The notes beneath the pieces are model-generated. The model was not told the DNA's origin and did no database searches. It worked only from the letters and a program-made list of their open reading frames with translations. Positions 17,841-26,964 of a stretch of DNA of 64,000 bases are shown piece by piece (positions within the stretch are counted from its first letter, which is position 1; each line of letters starts with the position of its first letter). A program made the position numbers and the translations under genes. Origin of the DNA: Falsiroseomonas sp041690465 (GTDB taxonomy: Bacteria; Pseudomonadota; Alphaproteobacteria; Acetobacterales; Acetobacteraceae); assembly GCF_041690465.1 (NCBI RefSeq), contig NZ_JAWLHG010000021.1, positions 21,139-85,138 of the forward strand, in the 5' to 3' direction.

Positions 17841-18782
17841 TCAGCCGCTGAGGTAGAGCCTCTGGATCGCATCGCCGAGCTCGACGTTGCGGTCGATCTG
17901 CGCTGTCAGCCAGTCGTGCAGGCCGCGCGCCATGATGTCCTCGACGCGGCCCTTCGCCAGCGCATCGTTGATCTCGGCGGCGATGCGCTGCGGGTCGCCG
18001 CGGCGCCCGCCGGTGGCCGCGGCCACGCGCTCCAGCGCATGCAGCACCCGGACGTGGCAGGCGACCAGCGAGCGCGGCAGTTCCGGGCGGAACAGCAGCA
18101 GCTCCGCCACCAAGTCGGGCCGCAGCCGCGTGTGATACACCCATTGGAAGGAGCGCAGCGCGGAGACCGAGCGCAGCAGCGCCTGCCATTCCGCATAGGC
18201 CACCGCGCCCTCGGCACCCGCGCCGCTCAGCGCCTGGTGCTTGGAATCGAGCAGGCGGGCGGTGTTGTCCGCGCGTTCCAGCATCACGCCGAGATGCACG
18301 AACAGCCAGCCCTCGTCGCGCAGCATGGTATCGGCGGCGGCGCCGTTGAACAGCAGCGTCCGCGCGCGCACCCAGTCGAGGAAGCCGGGCAGCGTATCCT
18401 CATCGGTGGCGGAGGCGGCGCGTGCGCGCATCTCCCGCCAAGTGTCGTTCAGCGCCTCCCACATGTCCACGGTCAGCGCGGTACGCACCGCGCGGCCGTT
18501 GCGCCGCGCAGCCTCGATGCAGTTGGCGATGGAGGAATGGTTCTCGGCATCCAGCGCCAGCCAGCCGATCACGGCCTCGGGCGTCACGGCACGGCCGGTG
18601 CCGCGGAACCCCGGCTCGGCACCGGCGGCGACGAGCAGGTTGCGCCACTCGTCGCGCCCGCCACCCAGGCTGCCGGCCAGCCCCGCCATGCGCAGCGCCA
18701 CCTGCATGCCGCGCGCCGTGTTGCCTGCCCGCTCGGTGTAGCGGCCCATCCAGAACAGGCTGTCGGCGGTGCGCGCGAGCAT
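17841..18782 (-). CDS. Alpha-E domain protein (DUF403)
   Basis: All-helical alpha-E domain protein, 313 residues, opening with MLARTADSLFWMGRYTERAGNTAR, which is diagnostic of the family. It is encoded 4 bases downstream of the circularly permuted ATP-grasp gene, the standard conserved pairing (DUF403 with DUF404/407). Comparative genomics has linked such pairs to a peptide-ligase or peptide-tag system, often with a transglutaminase-like protease and a proteasome-like hydrolase; neither is seen here. Exact biochemical role is not established for the family. Confidence 0.88.
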   Translation of the reverse strand: MLARTADSLFWMGRYTERAGNTARGMQVALRMAGLAGSLGGGRDEWRNLLVAAGAEPGFRGTGRAVTPEAVIGWLALDAENHSSIANCIEAARRNGRAVRTALTVDMWEALNDTWREMRARAASATDEDTLPGFLDWVRARTLLFNGAAADTMLRDEGWLFVHLGVMLERADNTARLLDSKHQALSGAGAEGAVAYAEWQALLRSVSALRSFQWVYHTRLRPDLVAELLLFRPELPRSLVACHVRVLHALERVAAATGGRRGDPQRIAAEINDALAKGRVEDIMARGLHDWLTAQIDRNVELGDAIQRLYLSG

Positions 18783-18786
18783 CGTT

Positions 18787-20292
18787 TCAGCCCTGCCGCT
18801 GGGACTGCGACTGCGACATCGCGCCCATGGACTGCGACTGCGGCATCGGTTCCGGCCGGTCCTCCACCACCCACGTGTCCTTCGTGCCGCCGCCCTGGGA
18901 GGAGTTCACCACCAGCGATCCCTCCCGCAGTGCCACGCGCGTCAGGCCGCCAGGGACGATCCGCACCTCCCTGCCCATCAGCACATAGGGGCGAAGGTCC
19001 ACGTGCCGCGGCGCGATGCCGCCTTCCGCCAGTGTCGGCACGGTGGAGAGGGCCAGCGTCGGCTGCGCGATGTAGTCCTGCGGCCTGGCGCGGATGCGTG
19101 CGGCGAACTCCTCCTGCTGCGCCTTCGTGCTGTGCGGACCGACCAGCATGCCGTAGCCGCCGGAGCCACGCGCCAGCTTCACCACCAGTTCGCCCAAGTT
19201 GTCCAGCACATGGGCGCGGTCGGCATCGCGCTCGCACAGGAACGTCGGCACGTTCTGCAGCAGCGGCTCCTCGCCGAGATAGAAGCGGATCATCTCCGGC
19301 ACGAAGGGATAGATCGCCTTGTCGTCCGCGATGCCCGCGCCCGGCGCATTGGCCAGCGTGATGTTCCCCGCGCGGTAGGCGGCGAAGATGCCGGGCACGC
19401 CGAGCATGCTCTCCGGCCTGAAGACGCGCGGGTCGAGGTAGTCGTCATCCACCCGGCGGTACAGCACGTCCACCCGCTTCGGCCCGGCGGTGGTGCGCAT
19501 GTAGACGACGTCGTCCCTGACGAAGAGGTCGGCGCCCTCCACCACCTCGACGCCCATCTCGTCGGCCAGGAAGCAGTGCTCGTAATAGGCGCTGTTGAAA
19601 TGCCCCGGCGTGAGGATGGCGACGCAGGGCCGCCCGGTGCAGTTGGGCGGCGCGGCTTCCTTCAGGGTCTCCAGCAATTCCTCCGGATAATGCCCGACCG
19701 GCACCAGCCGATGGTCGGAGCAGAGGCCGGGGAACAGCCGCAGCATCGCCTCGCGATTCTCCAGCATGTAGGAGACGCCCGACGGCGTGCGGCAATTATC
19801 CTCCAGCACGTAGAAATCATCCGACCCGGTGCGCACCAGGTCGATGCCGGAGATATGCGTGAACACCCCGGCGGGCGGGCGGAAGCCGAGCATCGGCTTG
19901 CAGAAGGCCTCGTTGTCGGCGATCAGCGCGGCCGGCACGCGGCCAGCCCGGACGATCTCCTGCCCGGCATAGACATCGCCGATGAACGCGTTCAGCGCCC
20001 TCACCCGCTGCGTCAGGCCGCGCGCCAGCCGGTCCCATTCGCTGCGTGCCAGGATGCGGGGGATCACGTCGAAGGGGATCAGGCGCTCGGGGTCGCCGCC
20101 CTCCCCATACACCGCGAAGGTGATGCCGACGCGGCGGAACAGCGCCTCCGCCTCCGTCCGTTTCGCGCCGAGCGCGGCAAGGCCGTGCTGCGCAATCCAG
20201 GCGGCGATGCCGGCATAGGCGGGCCGCACACCGGCTTCCTCCTGCATCTCGTCGAAGGCGCGGCGCGGCTGCCCTGCGGCGTCTCGGTCCAT
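18787..20292 (-). CDS. Circularly permuted type 2 ATP-grasp protein
   Basis: 501 residues, predicted carboxylate-amine/peptide ligase with ATP-grasp domains in permuted order. Typical segments: AFIGDVYAGQEIVRAGRVP, then YVLEDNCRTPSGVSYMLENRE, and YDxxGPNE-like ATP-binding region around LVVKLARGSGGYGMLVGP. It is the first gene of the pair with the alpha-E protein, 4 bases apart. The C-terminal 20 residues are a low-complexity run rich in Gln-Ser (PQSQSMGAMSQSQSQRQG), unlike the rest of the protein and possibly disordered. The start at 20292 is the first ATG of the frame; an alternative at MQEEAG is possible. Confidence 0.88.
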   Translation of the reverse strand: MDRDAAGQPRRAFDEMQEEAGVRPAYAGIAAWIAQHGLAALGAKRTEAEALFRRVGITFAVYGEGGDPERLIPFDVIPRILARSEWDRLARGLTQRVRALNAFIGDVYAGQEIVRAGRVPAALIADNEAFCKPMLGFRPPAGVFTHISGIDLVRTGSDDFYVLEDNCRTPSGVSYMLENREAMLRLFPGLCSDHRLVPVGHYPEELLETLKEAAPPNCTGRPCVAILTPGHFNSAYYEHCFLADEMGVEVVEGADLFVRDDVVYMRTTAGPKRVDVLYRRVDDDYLDPRVFRPESMLGVPGIFAAYRAGNITLANAPGAGIADDKAIYPFVPEMIRFYLGEEPLLQNVPTFLCERDADRAHVLDNLGELVVKLARGSGGYGMLVGPHSTKAQQEEFAARIRARPQDYIAQPTLALSTVPTLAEGGIAPRHVDLRPYVLMGREVRIVPGGLTRVALREGSLVVNSSQGGGTKDTWVVEDRPEPMPQSQSMGAMSQSQSQRQG

Positions 20293-20410
20293 GACCCGAA
20301 TGTCGCGGAATCGGGAAGGGATGGGAAGAGGAACAGGTCGCCGGCCGCATGACCTCGCGGCCTGACTGCCCAGAAGCTGGGCGCCAACTGGCTGCTCTGC
20401 AGGCAGATGC

Positions 20411-21145
20411 TCAACCCGTCGCGCCGCGTCCGGCCGCGATCTCGCGGATCAGCTTCGCCCGCATGGCGCGCGCGAAGTCACGACGGTCCTCGGCGCGCAC
20501 CACGAAGGCGCCGGGGCCGCCGATCACGTCGCGCTCATAGAGCGCCGAAAGCCGCCCGTCGCGCCAGCTCGACGCCGCCTCGATCGCCAGGCCGTTCACC
20601 ACCACGCCCTGCGCCACCAGCGCATCCCGCGCCGTGGGCGCGGCCACGATGCTGCGGATGTCCGGCCCGTCGCCCGAGACATCGATGGTGCGCTCCGCCG
20701 CCCGCCATGGGGCGGCGGCCAGCAGCGCGCCGGCATGCACCAGCGCGTCGCCGATGGCGTTGTAGGACTGGCGGGAGCGCGGGGCGTCGCGCATTGCCCC
20801 TGCCGCCGCCTCGGCCGAGGCGGCATCGCCCACGCGCATCCATTCCACCACCGTCGCCGCCCCGCCCGGCGAGCCCCACTCCACCATCGCCACCCCGATC
20901 GCACCGCGCGGCCGGGAGCGGATGGCGGAAAGCACCGCCGGATGTGCGATCGCCTCCGCCAGGCCGTCGCGCTGCAGGGCGAATTCGTCGGGGTCGATCG
21001 AGCCCGATGCATCCACCGCGAGCACCAGCAACAAGTCCACCGCGGGATCCTGCGCCTGCACGACCCCGGGTCGCGCCGCGAGAAGCGCCGGCGCCGCGAG
21101 CACCATTCGGCGCCGCAGCGGCGCCCGCCTGCCATCCTGGTCCAT
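20411..21145 (-). CDS. DUF1194 domain protein (von Willebrand A-like, secreted)
   Basis: 244 residues. The N-terminus has a twin-arginine-like stretch (APLRRRMVLAAPALLAA) with an AQ cleavage site, so the protein is probably exported. The mature domain begins LLLVLAVDASGSIDPDEFALQRDG, in which DASGS is the MIDAS metal-site motif of VWA folds, and continues with SGDGPDIRS, the second MIDAS part. This is the DUF1194 family. Role unknown; such domains mediate metal-dependent protein contacts. The start at 21145 avoids a longer, poorly supported N-terminus. It is divergent from the ROK-like gene with 99 bases between. Confidence 0.82.
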   Translation of the reverse strand: MDQDGRRAPLRRRMVLAAPALLAARPGVVQAQDPAVDLLLVLAVDASGSIDPDEFALQRDGLAEAIAHPAVLSAIRSRPRGAIGVAMVEWGSPGGAATVVEWMRVGDAASAEAAAGAMRDAPRSRQSYNAIGDALVHAGALLAAAPWRAAERTIDVSGDGPDIRSIVAAPTARDALVAQGVVVNGLAIEAASSWRDGRLSALYERDVIGGPGAFVVRAEDRRDFARAMRAKLIREIAAGRGATG

Positions 21146-21244
21146 CGCGCGCCCTCGCAGCGTTGCTGCCCTGTGTCTGGGGAGTGGCGCGGCATCGTCA
21201 AGGCGGAACCTTCCCGCCGGCCCTGCGTCCCGACCCTCGGACCG

Positions 21245-22222
21245 ATGCCCGAAGACCCGCCCCCCCTGCCCGCGCACGGCGCCCAGCTGTTCCGTGGCCT
21301 GCGCCTGGATGCCTATGGCCTCGATGTGACGGAAGCAGCCGCCGACCCTGCGTTCGGCGGCACGCACCAGGCCGGGGCCGAGGCGCTGGACGAGGCGCTA
21401 CTCGCCGGCGCACCGGCCACCGCAGCCATGCTGCGCGGCGCGATCGAGACCGATGCCGCGGCGCTCGCCGGGCTGGTGCGCCGGGCGCTGCACCTGCCGG
21501 AATGGCGCGACACCCAGCGCGTGCTGATCGGTGGCGGGCTCCGCTCGTCGCGGTTCGGCGCGGTGGCCGTGGGGCGCGCGGCGACATTGCTGCGCGAGGC
21601 GGGGCTCGCCGTGCCGGTTGCACCGATCCGCCACGCACCGGAGGAGGCCGGGCTGATCGGCGCGGCGCGGCTGCTGCCGGATGATCTGCTCGCCGCCGCC
21701 GATGCGGTGCTGGCCGCAGCGCTCGACGGTGACGTCTTCCGCGCCGGTGTGGTGCTGCCGCGCCTCGGCGTGGCGCCGGACCTCGCGGCCGCCGGGGTGT
21801 GGCGGCAGGCATCCTGGCACCACGCGACCAAGGCCGCGCCGCCCGACCGCGCGACGGCGATCGGCCGGCTGGCCGGCATGCTTGGCGACCTCGCCGGGGA
21901 GGCGGCCGCGGCCGGGCTTTCGCTCGCGCCGGCGGTGGCGGTCGGGCTGCCCGGGCAGCTGGACCGCGAAGGCCACATCCTGCGTGGTGCTGAGGAGCTG
22001 CCGGGCGATTGGCTCGCCCCCGGCTTCCACCTGCCGGCGGCGCTTTCGCGCCTGTTGCCGCTGGACGGCGGCGGCCATCCCGAGGTGTTGCTGCACAACG
22101 ATGCGGTGGTCCACGGCCTGTCGGAGGCGCCCTTCCACCGCAACGTGGTGCATTGGGGCGTGCTGACGCTCGGCAGGCGGCCGGGCAATGCGCGCTTCAC
22201 CAACCTGGCGCTGCGCGGCTGA
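21245..22222 (+). CDS. ROK-like (ASKHA-fold) protein with motifs in permuted order
   Basis: 325 residues, no signal. Motifs resemble the ROK sugar kinase/repressor family, but the order is rotated. VLIGGGLRSS at 93-102 and EEAGLIGAARLL at 133-144 look like the C-terminal ROK motifs. They are followed by VGLPGQLDREG at 233-243, LPGDW at 252-256, HNDAVVHGL at 284-292 (catalytic Asp region) and WGVLTLGRRPGN at 304-315, which look like the N-terminal half. The usual N-terminal DxGGT phosphate motif and the zinc-binding cysteine cluster are not seen. Either a circularly permuted ROK protein or a coincidental resemblance in an unknown family. It converges on the deoxyribosyltransferase with 3 bases between. 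Confidence 0.55.
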   Translation: MPEDPPPLPAHGAQLFRGLRLDAYGLDVTEAAADPAFGGTHQAGAEALDEALLAGAPATAAMLRGAIETDAAALAGLVRRALHLPEWRDTQRVLIGGGLRSSRFGAVAVGRAATLLREAGLAVPVAPIRHAPEEAGLIGAARLLPDDLLAAADAVLAAALDGDVFRAGVVLPRLGVAPDLAAAGVWRQASWHHATKAAPPDRATAIGRLAGMLGDLAGEAAAAGLSLAPAVAVGLPGQLDREGHILRGAEELPGDWLAPGFHLPAALSRLLPLDGGGHPEVLLHNDAVVHGLSEAPFHRNVVHWGVLTLGRRPGNARFTNLALRG

Positions 22223-22225
22223 GCG

Positions 22226-22789
22226 TCAGCGCCGCGCGGCGAGGCTCCGGACGCATTCCTCGAATCCCGTCAGGTCGGTCCAGCGGTCCGCGGCCGGCAC
22301 CTCGCGCCGCACCAGCAGCCCGCCGGCCTCCCGGATGGCGCCGTCGATCATCAGGTTGTCGGCAAGGCCGAAATCCTCCACCGCCATGCCTTCGGCATCG
22401 CGCCAGCGCCCCTCCGCATCGCGCCGTGCCGCGGGGCCGATGAAGCCCAGCGTCCGCGGCACCAGGTCGGCTCCGACATTGCTGTAGCCCAGCACCTTCT
22501 TGCCGAGCGCCCGCATGAAGCCGAGCTCGTACACCGTCCCCGGATCGGCCGAGGGGCCGCGGAAGGGCGTGAGGTTGGCGATCACCGCATCGGCGTCGCG
22601 CATATGCGCCTCGTTGCGGCGGTAGATCCACAGCCAGCGCGGGATCGCATCCTCCTCCGGATGCTGCGGATGGGCATCCACCGGGAAGATGCCGGCGAGC
22701 CCATGCGCCGCGCAGATCGCGCGCTTGCGCTCCGCCATGGCGATGGGGTCCGGCAGGAACACGTCGGGACCGGCGAGATAGACCTTCAT
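22226..22789 (-). CDS. Nucleoside 2-deoxyribosyltransferase-like protein
   Basis: 187 residues. MKVYLAGPDVFLPDP at the N-terminus and the later DADAVIANLTPFRGPSADPGTVYELGFMRALGKKVLGY carry the family pattern: the Y-L-A-G nucleoside-binding start, the DAVIANL strand and the G-T-x-x-E-L-G nucleophile region with catalytic glutamate. These enzymes exchange bases between deoxynucleosides or hydrolyse deoxynucleoside monophosphates (salvage or house-cleaning). The ATG at 22789 places the first strand at the terminus. It is divergent from the arylformamidase-like gene. Confidence 0.83.
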   Translation of the reverse strand: MKVYLAGPDVFLPDPIAMAERKRAICAAHGLAGIFPVDAHPQHPEEDAIPRWLWIYRRNEAHMRDADAVIANLTPFRGPSADPGTVYELGFMRALGKKVLGYSNVGADLVPRTLGFIGPAARRDAEGRWRDAEGMAVEDFGLADNLMIDGAIREAGGLLVRREVPAADRWTDLTGFEECVRSLAARR

Positions 22790-22884
22790 CGGCGTAGTTT
22801 GCCCCGGCGGGCATGGGTTGCGGAACGGGGGGCTTGCCGCACGTAGGACGAGCGGCCTGCAATGGCAGCGGAGGGACAAGGCGG

Positions 22885-23688
22885 ATGGATCTGGAGCTGG
22901 AATACAACAACCGCGCCCGGGTGCCGGAGCACGCCGCCCATATCGCGGCCTGGGCACGCGACGCGGCGGCCTGGCGCGCCGCCTGCCCGCGCGCCGAGCT
23001 CGACCTGGCCTATGGCGCGGGCGAGCGGGAGCGGCTCGACCTGTTCCACCCCGCGGCCGCGGCGGAGGCGCCACTCGCCCTGTTCATCCATGGCGGCTAC
23101 TGGAAGGCGCTGGACCGCAGCTTCGCCAGCCATTGCGCGCGCGGGGCGAACCTGCGGGGCGTCGCCGTGGCAGTGCCCTCCTACGCCCTCTGCCCCGCAG
23201 TGCCGATCGCGCGCATCGTCGAGCAGATGCGCGATGCCTGCCGCTTCCTCTGGCATCGCACCGGCCGCCGTCTGCTGGCCGCCGGCCATTCCGCCGGCGG
23301 GCATCTCTCGGCCATGCTGCTGGCGACCGACTGGCGCGCGCTTGATCCGAAGCTGCCCGCCGACCTGGTGCATGCCGCGCTGCCGATCTCCGGCGTCTTC
23401 GAACTGGAGCCGCTGTTGCCGACCTCCATCGCCGAGGGGCTGAACCTCACGCCCGCGACGGCGCGCGCCCTCTCGCCGCGTTTCCTGCCCTCGCCCGGAC
23501 GGCCGATCCACTGCCTCGTCGGCGGCGCCGAGAGCAACGAGTTCCTCCGCCAGAGCCGTGACATGGCGGCCGCCTGGGGTGGCAGCTTCGAGGCCCTGCC
23601 CGGCGCCAACCACTTCACCGTCATCTCGCCGCTGGCGGATCCCGACCATGCGCTGACCGCGCGGCTGGAGCGGATGGCGCGCGGCTGA
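22885..23688 (+). CDS. Alpha/beta hydrolase, kynurenine formamidase-like
   Basis: 267 residues, cytoplasmic. HGGYW (oxyanion region) at about 71-75, the nucleophile elbow GHSAGGHL, and a C-terminal histidine in GANHFTVI form the expected triad pattern of arylformamidase-like alpha/beta hydrolases. Kynurenine formamidase releases kynurenine, a precursor of anthranilate, and a possible anthranilate-CoA pathway lies 1 kb away; that link is speculative. The start at 22885 has GGAGGG 12 bases upstream. An alternative is a generic carboxylesterase. Confidence 0.75.
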   Translation: MDLELEYNNRARVPEHAAHIAAWARDAAAWRAACPRAELDLAYGAGERERLDLFHPAAAAEAPLALFIHGGYWKALDRSFASHCARGANLRGVAVAVPSYALCPAVPIARIVEQMRDACRFLWHRTGRRLLAAGHSAGGHLSAMLLATDWRALDPKLPADLVHAALPISGVFELEPLLPTSIAEGLNLTPATARALSPRFLPSPGRPIHCLVGGAESNEFLRQSRDMAAAWGGSFEALPGANHFTVISPLADPDHALTARLERMARG

Positions 23689-23730
23689 TCGCGGTGTAGC
23701 CTGCGCCGCACCGAACCGGAGGACCCGCCC

Positions 23731-24591
23731 ATGACACCGCCCGAGAGAATGCGCGCCCTGCTCGCCGAGCCCGACTTCGTCGTCATGCCCGCGGTCTGGG
23801 ACGGGCTGACCGCGAAGCTGACCCATGGCGCGGGCTTCCGCACCGCCTTCCTCTCCGGCTCCTGCGTCGCCGCCAGCCGGCTCGGCGGGCCGGACCTCGA
23901 CCTCGTCTCCTTCGCGGAGATGTTCGACAGCTTCCAGATGGTGCGCGGCGCAGCACCCGACCTGCTGGTGCTGGCCGATGGCGACCACGGCTACGGCAAC
24001 GCGATGAACGTGCAGAGGACCGTCCGCGCCTATGGCCGCGCCGGCGCTGCCGCGATCCTGATCGAGGACAAGATCACGCCCCGCGCGCTGACCTCCGCCG
24101 GCAAGCCCTGCCTGCCGCGCGAGGAGGCGCGGATGAAGGTCCGGGCCGCCGTGCAGGCCGCGAAGGACTCGGGCATCCTGGTGCTGGCCCGCACCGATTG
24201 CCGCCCCACGCAAGGCATCGAGGAGGCGGTGGCGCGCATCGCGATGTTCGCCGAGGAAGGCGCCGACATCCTGTTCCTCGACAGCCCCGCCGATGACGAG
24301 GAGATCCGGCGCGGCGTCGCCGCCGCTGGTGGCAAGCCCAGCTTCGCCGTGCTCTCCCCAGGCGCCCCGCGCGCCACGCCCTCGCGCGGCCATGCGCAGG
24401 CGCTGGGGCTGAAGATCGGCACCTACCCGACCGGCCTCCTCTCGCCCGTCGCCGCCGGCATCAAGGCCGGGCTTGCCGCGCTGCAGGCGGGAGACGCGGA
24501 AGCCGCCACCGCGCTGCCGCCGGCGGAATTGCGGCAGACGCTCGGCTACGCCGATTACGACGCGGCAGCGAAGCCCTTCATCACGGCCTGA
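23731..24591 (+). CDS. Isocitrate lyase/PEP mutase-family enzyme
   Basis: 286 residues, (beta/alpha)8 fold of the ICL/PEPM superfamily. Visible: PAVWDGLTAKL and the SGSCVAAS loop near the start, ADGDHGYGNAMNVQRTV (Mg-binding Asp region), IEDKITPR and LARTDC, all at expected spacing. The active-site lid of isocitrate lyases (KKCGH) is absent. That points to oxaloacetate decarboxylase, carboxyphosphonoenolpyruvate mutase or 2,3-dimethylmalate lyase-like activity, not decidable here. A CGGAGG site precedes the ATG. It is convergent with the monooxygenase fusion gene. Confidence 0.83.
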   Translation: MTPPERMRALLAEPDFVVMPAVWDGLTAKLTHGAGFRTAFLSGSCVAASRLGGPDLDLVSFAEMFDSFQMVRGAAPDLLVLADGDHGYGNAMNVQRTVRAYGRAGAAAILIEDKITPRALTSAGKPCLPREEARMKVRAAVQAAKDSGILVLARTDCRPTQGIEEAVARIAMFAEEGADILFLDSPADDEEIRRGVAAAGGKPSFAVLSPGAPRATPSRGHAQALGLKIGTYPTGLLSPVAAGIKAGLAALQAGDAEAATALPPAELRQTLGYADYDAAAKPFITA

Positions 24592-24595
24592 ACGA

Positions 24596-26935
24596 CTACT
24601 CCGCGGCGCGCGGGAGCTCTTCCGCGCCCGCGGGCTTGTGGCTCTGCGGCCGCGCCTTCAGCCGCAACTCGCGCAGGTCGGCCTGTTCGCGCGCCGCGTT
24701 GCGCATCAGCGCGTCCTTGCCCCAGAGGTATTGCGGCGGGCAGGCGATGTCGCGCACGCCGTACTGCGCGGCCGCCTGCATCGTGAAGAACGGGTTGGTG
24801 AGGTGCGGCCGCGCCAGCGCGACCAGGTCCGCGCGCCCGGCGCCGAGGATGGTGTTCACCTGGTCGGCGGAGGTGATGTTGCCGACGCACATCGTCGCGA
24901 CGCCGCCCTCGTTGCGGATCATGTCGGACCAGGGCACCTGGAACATGCGGCCGTAGACCGGCTCGGCATCATGCACGGTCTGCCCGGTGGAGACGTCGAG
25001 CAGATCGGCCCCGGCCGCGGCGAAGGCACGCGCGATGGCGAGGCAGTCGGCTTCGCAGAGGCCGCCCTCCTTCCAATCGGTGGCGGAGATGCGCACCGAC
25101 ATCGGCTTCTCCGCCGGCCAGGCCGCGCGCATGGCGTTGAACACCTCCAGCGGATAGCGCAGGCGGTTGCCGATGCTGCCGCCATATTCGTCGCTGCGCG
25201 TGTTGGTCAGCGGCGAGAGGAAGGAGGCAAGCAGGTAGCCGTGCGCGCAGTGCAGCTCCAGCATGTCGAAGCCACAGCGGGTCGCGCGGTGCGCCGCTGC
25301 CACGAATTCCTCGCGGACGCTGTCCATGTCGGCGCGCGTCATCTCGCGCGGCACGGGGCTGTGCGGCAGATACGGGATCGGGCTCGCGGAGATCACCGGC
25401 CACCCGCCTTCCGGCAGCGGCTGGTCGATGCCCTCCCACATCAGCTTCGTCGCGCCCTTGCGCCCGGCATGGCCGAGCTGCAGGCAGATCTTCGCCGCGC
25501 TGTGCCGGTGCACGAAATCCACGATGCGCGTCCAGGCGGTCTCCTGCGCCTCGTTCCACAGGCCGGTGCAGCCTTCGGTGATGCGCGCCTCGGGGGAGGT
25601 GCAGGTCATCTCGGTGAAGACCAGCCCGGCGCCGCCAAGGGCGCGCGAGGCGTAATGCTGGAAGTGGAAATCGCCCGGGGCGCCCTCCGTGGCCGAATAC
25701 ATGTCCATCGGCGAGACGACGACGCGGTTGGCGAGTTGCATGCCGCGCAAGGCGAAGGGCTGGAACATCGGCGGCCTGTCGTCGCGCGCCGGCAGCCCCT
25801 TCGCACGTGCCTCCTCGGCGAAGACCTGCTGTGCCTGCCGCACGAAATCCGGCGCGCGCAGCTGCAGATTGTCCCAGGTGATCGCCTTGGAGCGCGTCAT
25901 CACGCCGAAGGCGAACTTCGTCGGCTGGAAATGCCAGAAGCGCTTCACATGCTCAAACCAGACCAGCGAGACGTCTGCCGCGTGCTGCGTCTTCTCCACA
26001 TCCTCCCGTCGCGCCGTCTCGAAGCGGCGCAGGCAGGTGGCGACGTCGCCGCCGGCGCGGAACGCCTGGTGCAGCGCGATCGCGTCCTCCATCGCCAGCT
26101 TGGTGCCGGAGCCGATGGAGAAATGCGCGCTGGCCTTGGCGTCGCCGAGCAGGACGATGTTGTCCTTCACCCAGCTTGCGCAGCGGATCGCCGGGAAGCG
26201 GCGCCAGTTGCTGCGGTTGGTGATCAGGCGGTGACCCTGCAGATCCTCGGCGAAGACGCCTTCCAGGAAGCGGGCGCTCTCCGCCTCCCCCATGCCGTCG
26301 AGGCCGGCGCGCGCGAAGGTCTCCGGGTCGGTCTCCAGTACCCAGGTGCTGGCGCCGGCCTCGTACTGGTAGCAATGCGCGATGAAGATGCCTTCCGGCC
26401 GCTCGCGGAAGAAGAAGGTGAAGGCATCGAAGGGCCGCGTGCTGCCCATCCAGGCGAAGCGGTTCGGGCGCAGGTCCACCTCCGGGCGGAAGTGGTCGCG
26501 CCAGCGCTCGCGGATCGGCGAGTTGATGCCGTCGGCCGCGACGATCAGGTCGGCGTCGGGAAAATCCTCGGGCGTCGCCTCGCGGCGGAACTCCAGCTCG
26601 ACGCCGAGCGCGCGGGCGCGTTCCTGGAGCAGCAGCAGCAGCGTGCGGCGCGAGCAGCCGCAGAAGCCATTGCCGCCGATCCGGTGGACATGACCTTTCG
26701 CATGGATCTCGATGTCGTCCCAATAGGCGAAGCTGTGCGTGATGGCACGGTAGGAGGGCTCGTCCGCCTGCTGGAAGATGTCGAGCGTCGCGTCGCTGAA
26801 CACCACGCCGAAGCCGAAGGTGTCATCCGGCTGGTTGCGCTCCACCACCGAAATGCGCGCGGCGGGAAAGTCACGCCGCATCAGGATGGCGAAGTAAAGC
26901 CCCGCCGGGCCGCCGCCGATCACCGCGATGCGCAT
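24596..26935 (-). CDS. Fused flavin monooxygenase/old-yellow-enzyme acting on aryl-CoA (2-aminobenzoyl-CoA or salicylyl-CoA type)
   Basis: 779 residues, two domains. The N-terminal half (about 1-390) is a class A flavin monooxygenase with GGGPAGLYFAI for FAD and GDAKASAHFSIGSG as the DG/GD motif. The C-terminal half (about 395-770) is an NADH:flavin oxidoreductase of the old yellow enzyme fold (ELHCAHGYLLASFLSP with the catalytic HxxH-like pair). This fusion is known from 2-aminobenzoyl-CoA monooxygenase/reductase and salicylyl-CoA 5-hydroxylase. It is divergent from the SDR-MarR-ECH-ACAD-ligase-RidA operon, which supplies the CoA ester and downstream steps. The ATG at 26935 has GAGGG 9 bases upstream; a GTG at 26944 is less likely. 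Confidence 0.88.
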   Translation of the reverse strand: MRIAVIGGGPAGLYFAILMRRDFPAARISVVERNQPDDTFGFGVVFSDATLDIFQQADEPSYRAITHSFAYWDDIEIHAKGHVHRIGGNGFCGCSRRTLLLLLQERARALGVELEFRREATPEDFPDADLIVAADGINSPIRERWRDHFRPEVDLRPNRFAWMGSTRPFDAFTFFFRERPEGIFIAHCYQYEAGASTWVLETDPETFARAGLDGMGEAESARFLEGVFAEDLQGHRLITNRSNWRRFPAIRCASWVKDNIVLLGDAKASAHFSIGSGTKLAMEDAIALHQAFRAGGDVATCLRRFETARREDVEKTQHAADVSLVWFEHVKRFWHFQPTKFAFGVMTRSKAITWDNLQLRAPDFVRQAQQVFAEEARAKGLPARDDRPPMFQPFALRGMQLANRVVVSPMDMYSATEGAPGDFHFQHYASRALGGAGLVFTEMTCTSPEARITEGCTGLWNEAQETAWTRIVDFVHRHSAAKICLQLGHAGRKGATKLMWEGIDQPLPEGGWPVISASPIPYLPHSPVPREMTRADMDSVREEFVAAAHRATRCGFDMLELHCAHGYLLASFLSPLTNTRSDEYGGSIGNRLRYPLEVFNAMRAAWPAEKPMSVRISATDWKEGGLCEADCLAIARAFAAAGADLLDVSTGQTVHDAEPVYGRMFQVPWSDMIRNEGGVATMCVGNITSADQVNTILGAGRADLVALARPHLTNPFFTMQAAAQYGVRDIACPPQYLWGKDALMRNAAREQADLRELRLKARPQSHKPAGAEELPRAAE

Positions 26936-26964
26936 AGGGGACACCCTCTTCCAGGATCCGGGTT

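Noticed and set aside
22813..23345. Longer or alternative frames over the arylformamidase-like gene
   Set aside because: The catalytic motifs HGGYW and GHSAGGHL are only in the 22885-23688 frame.
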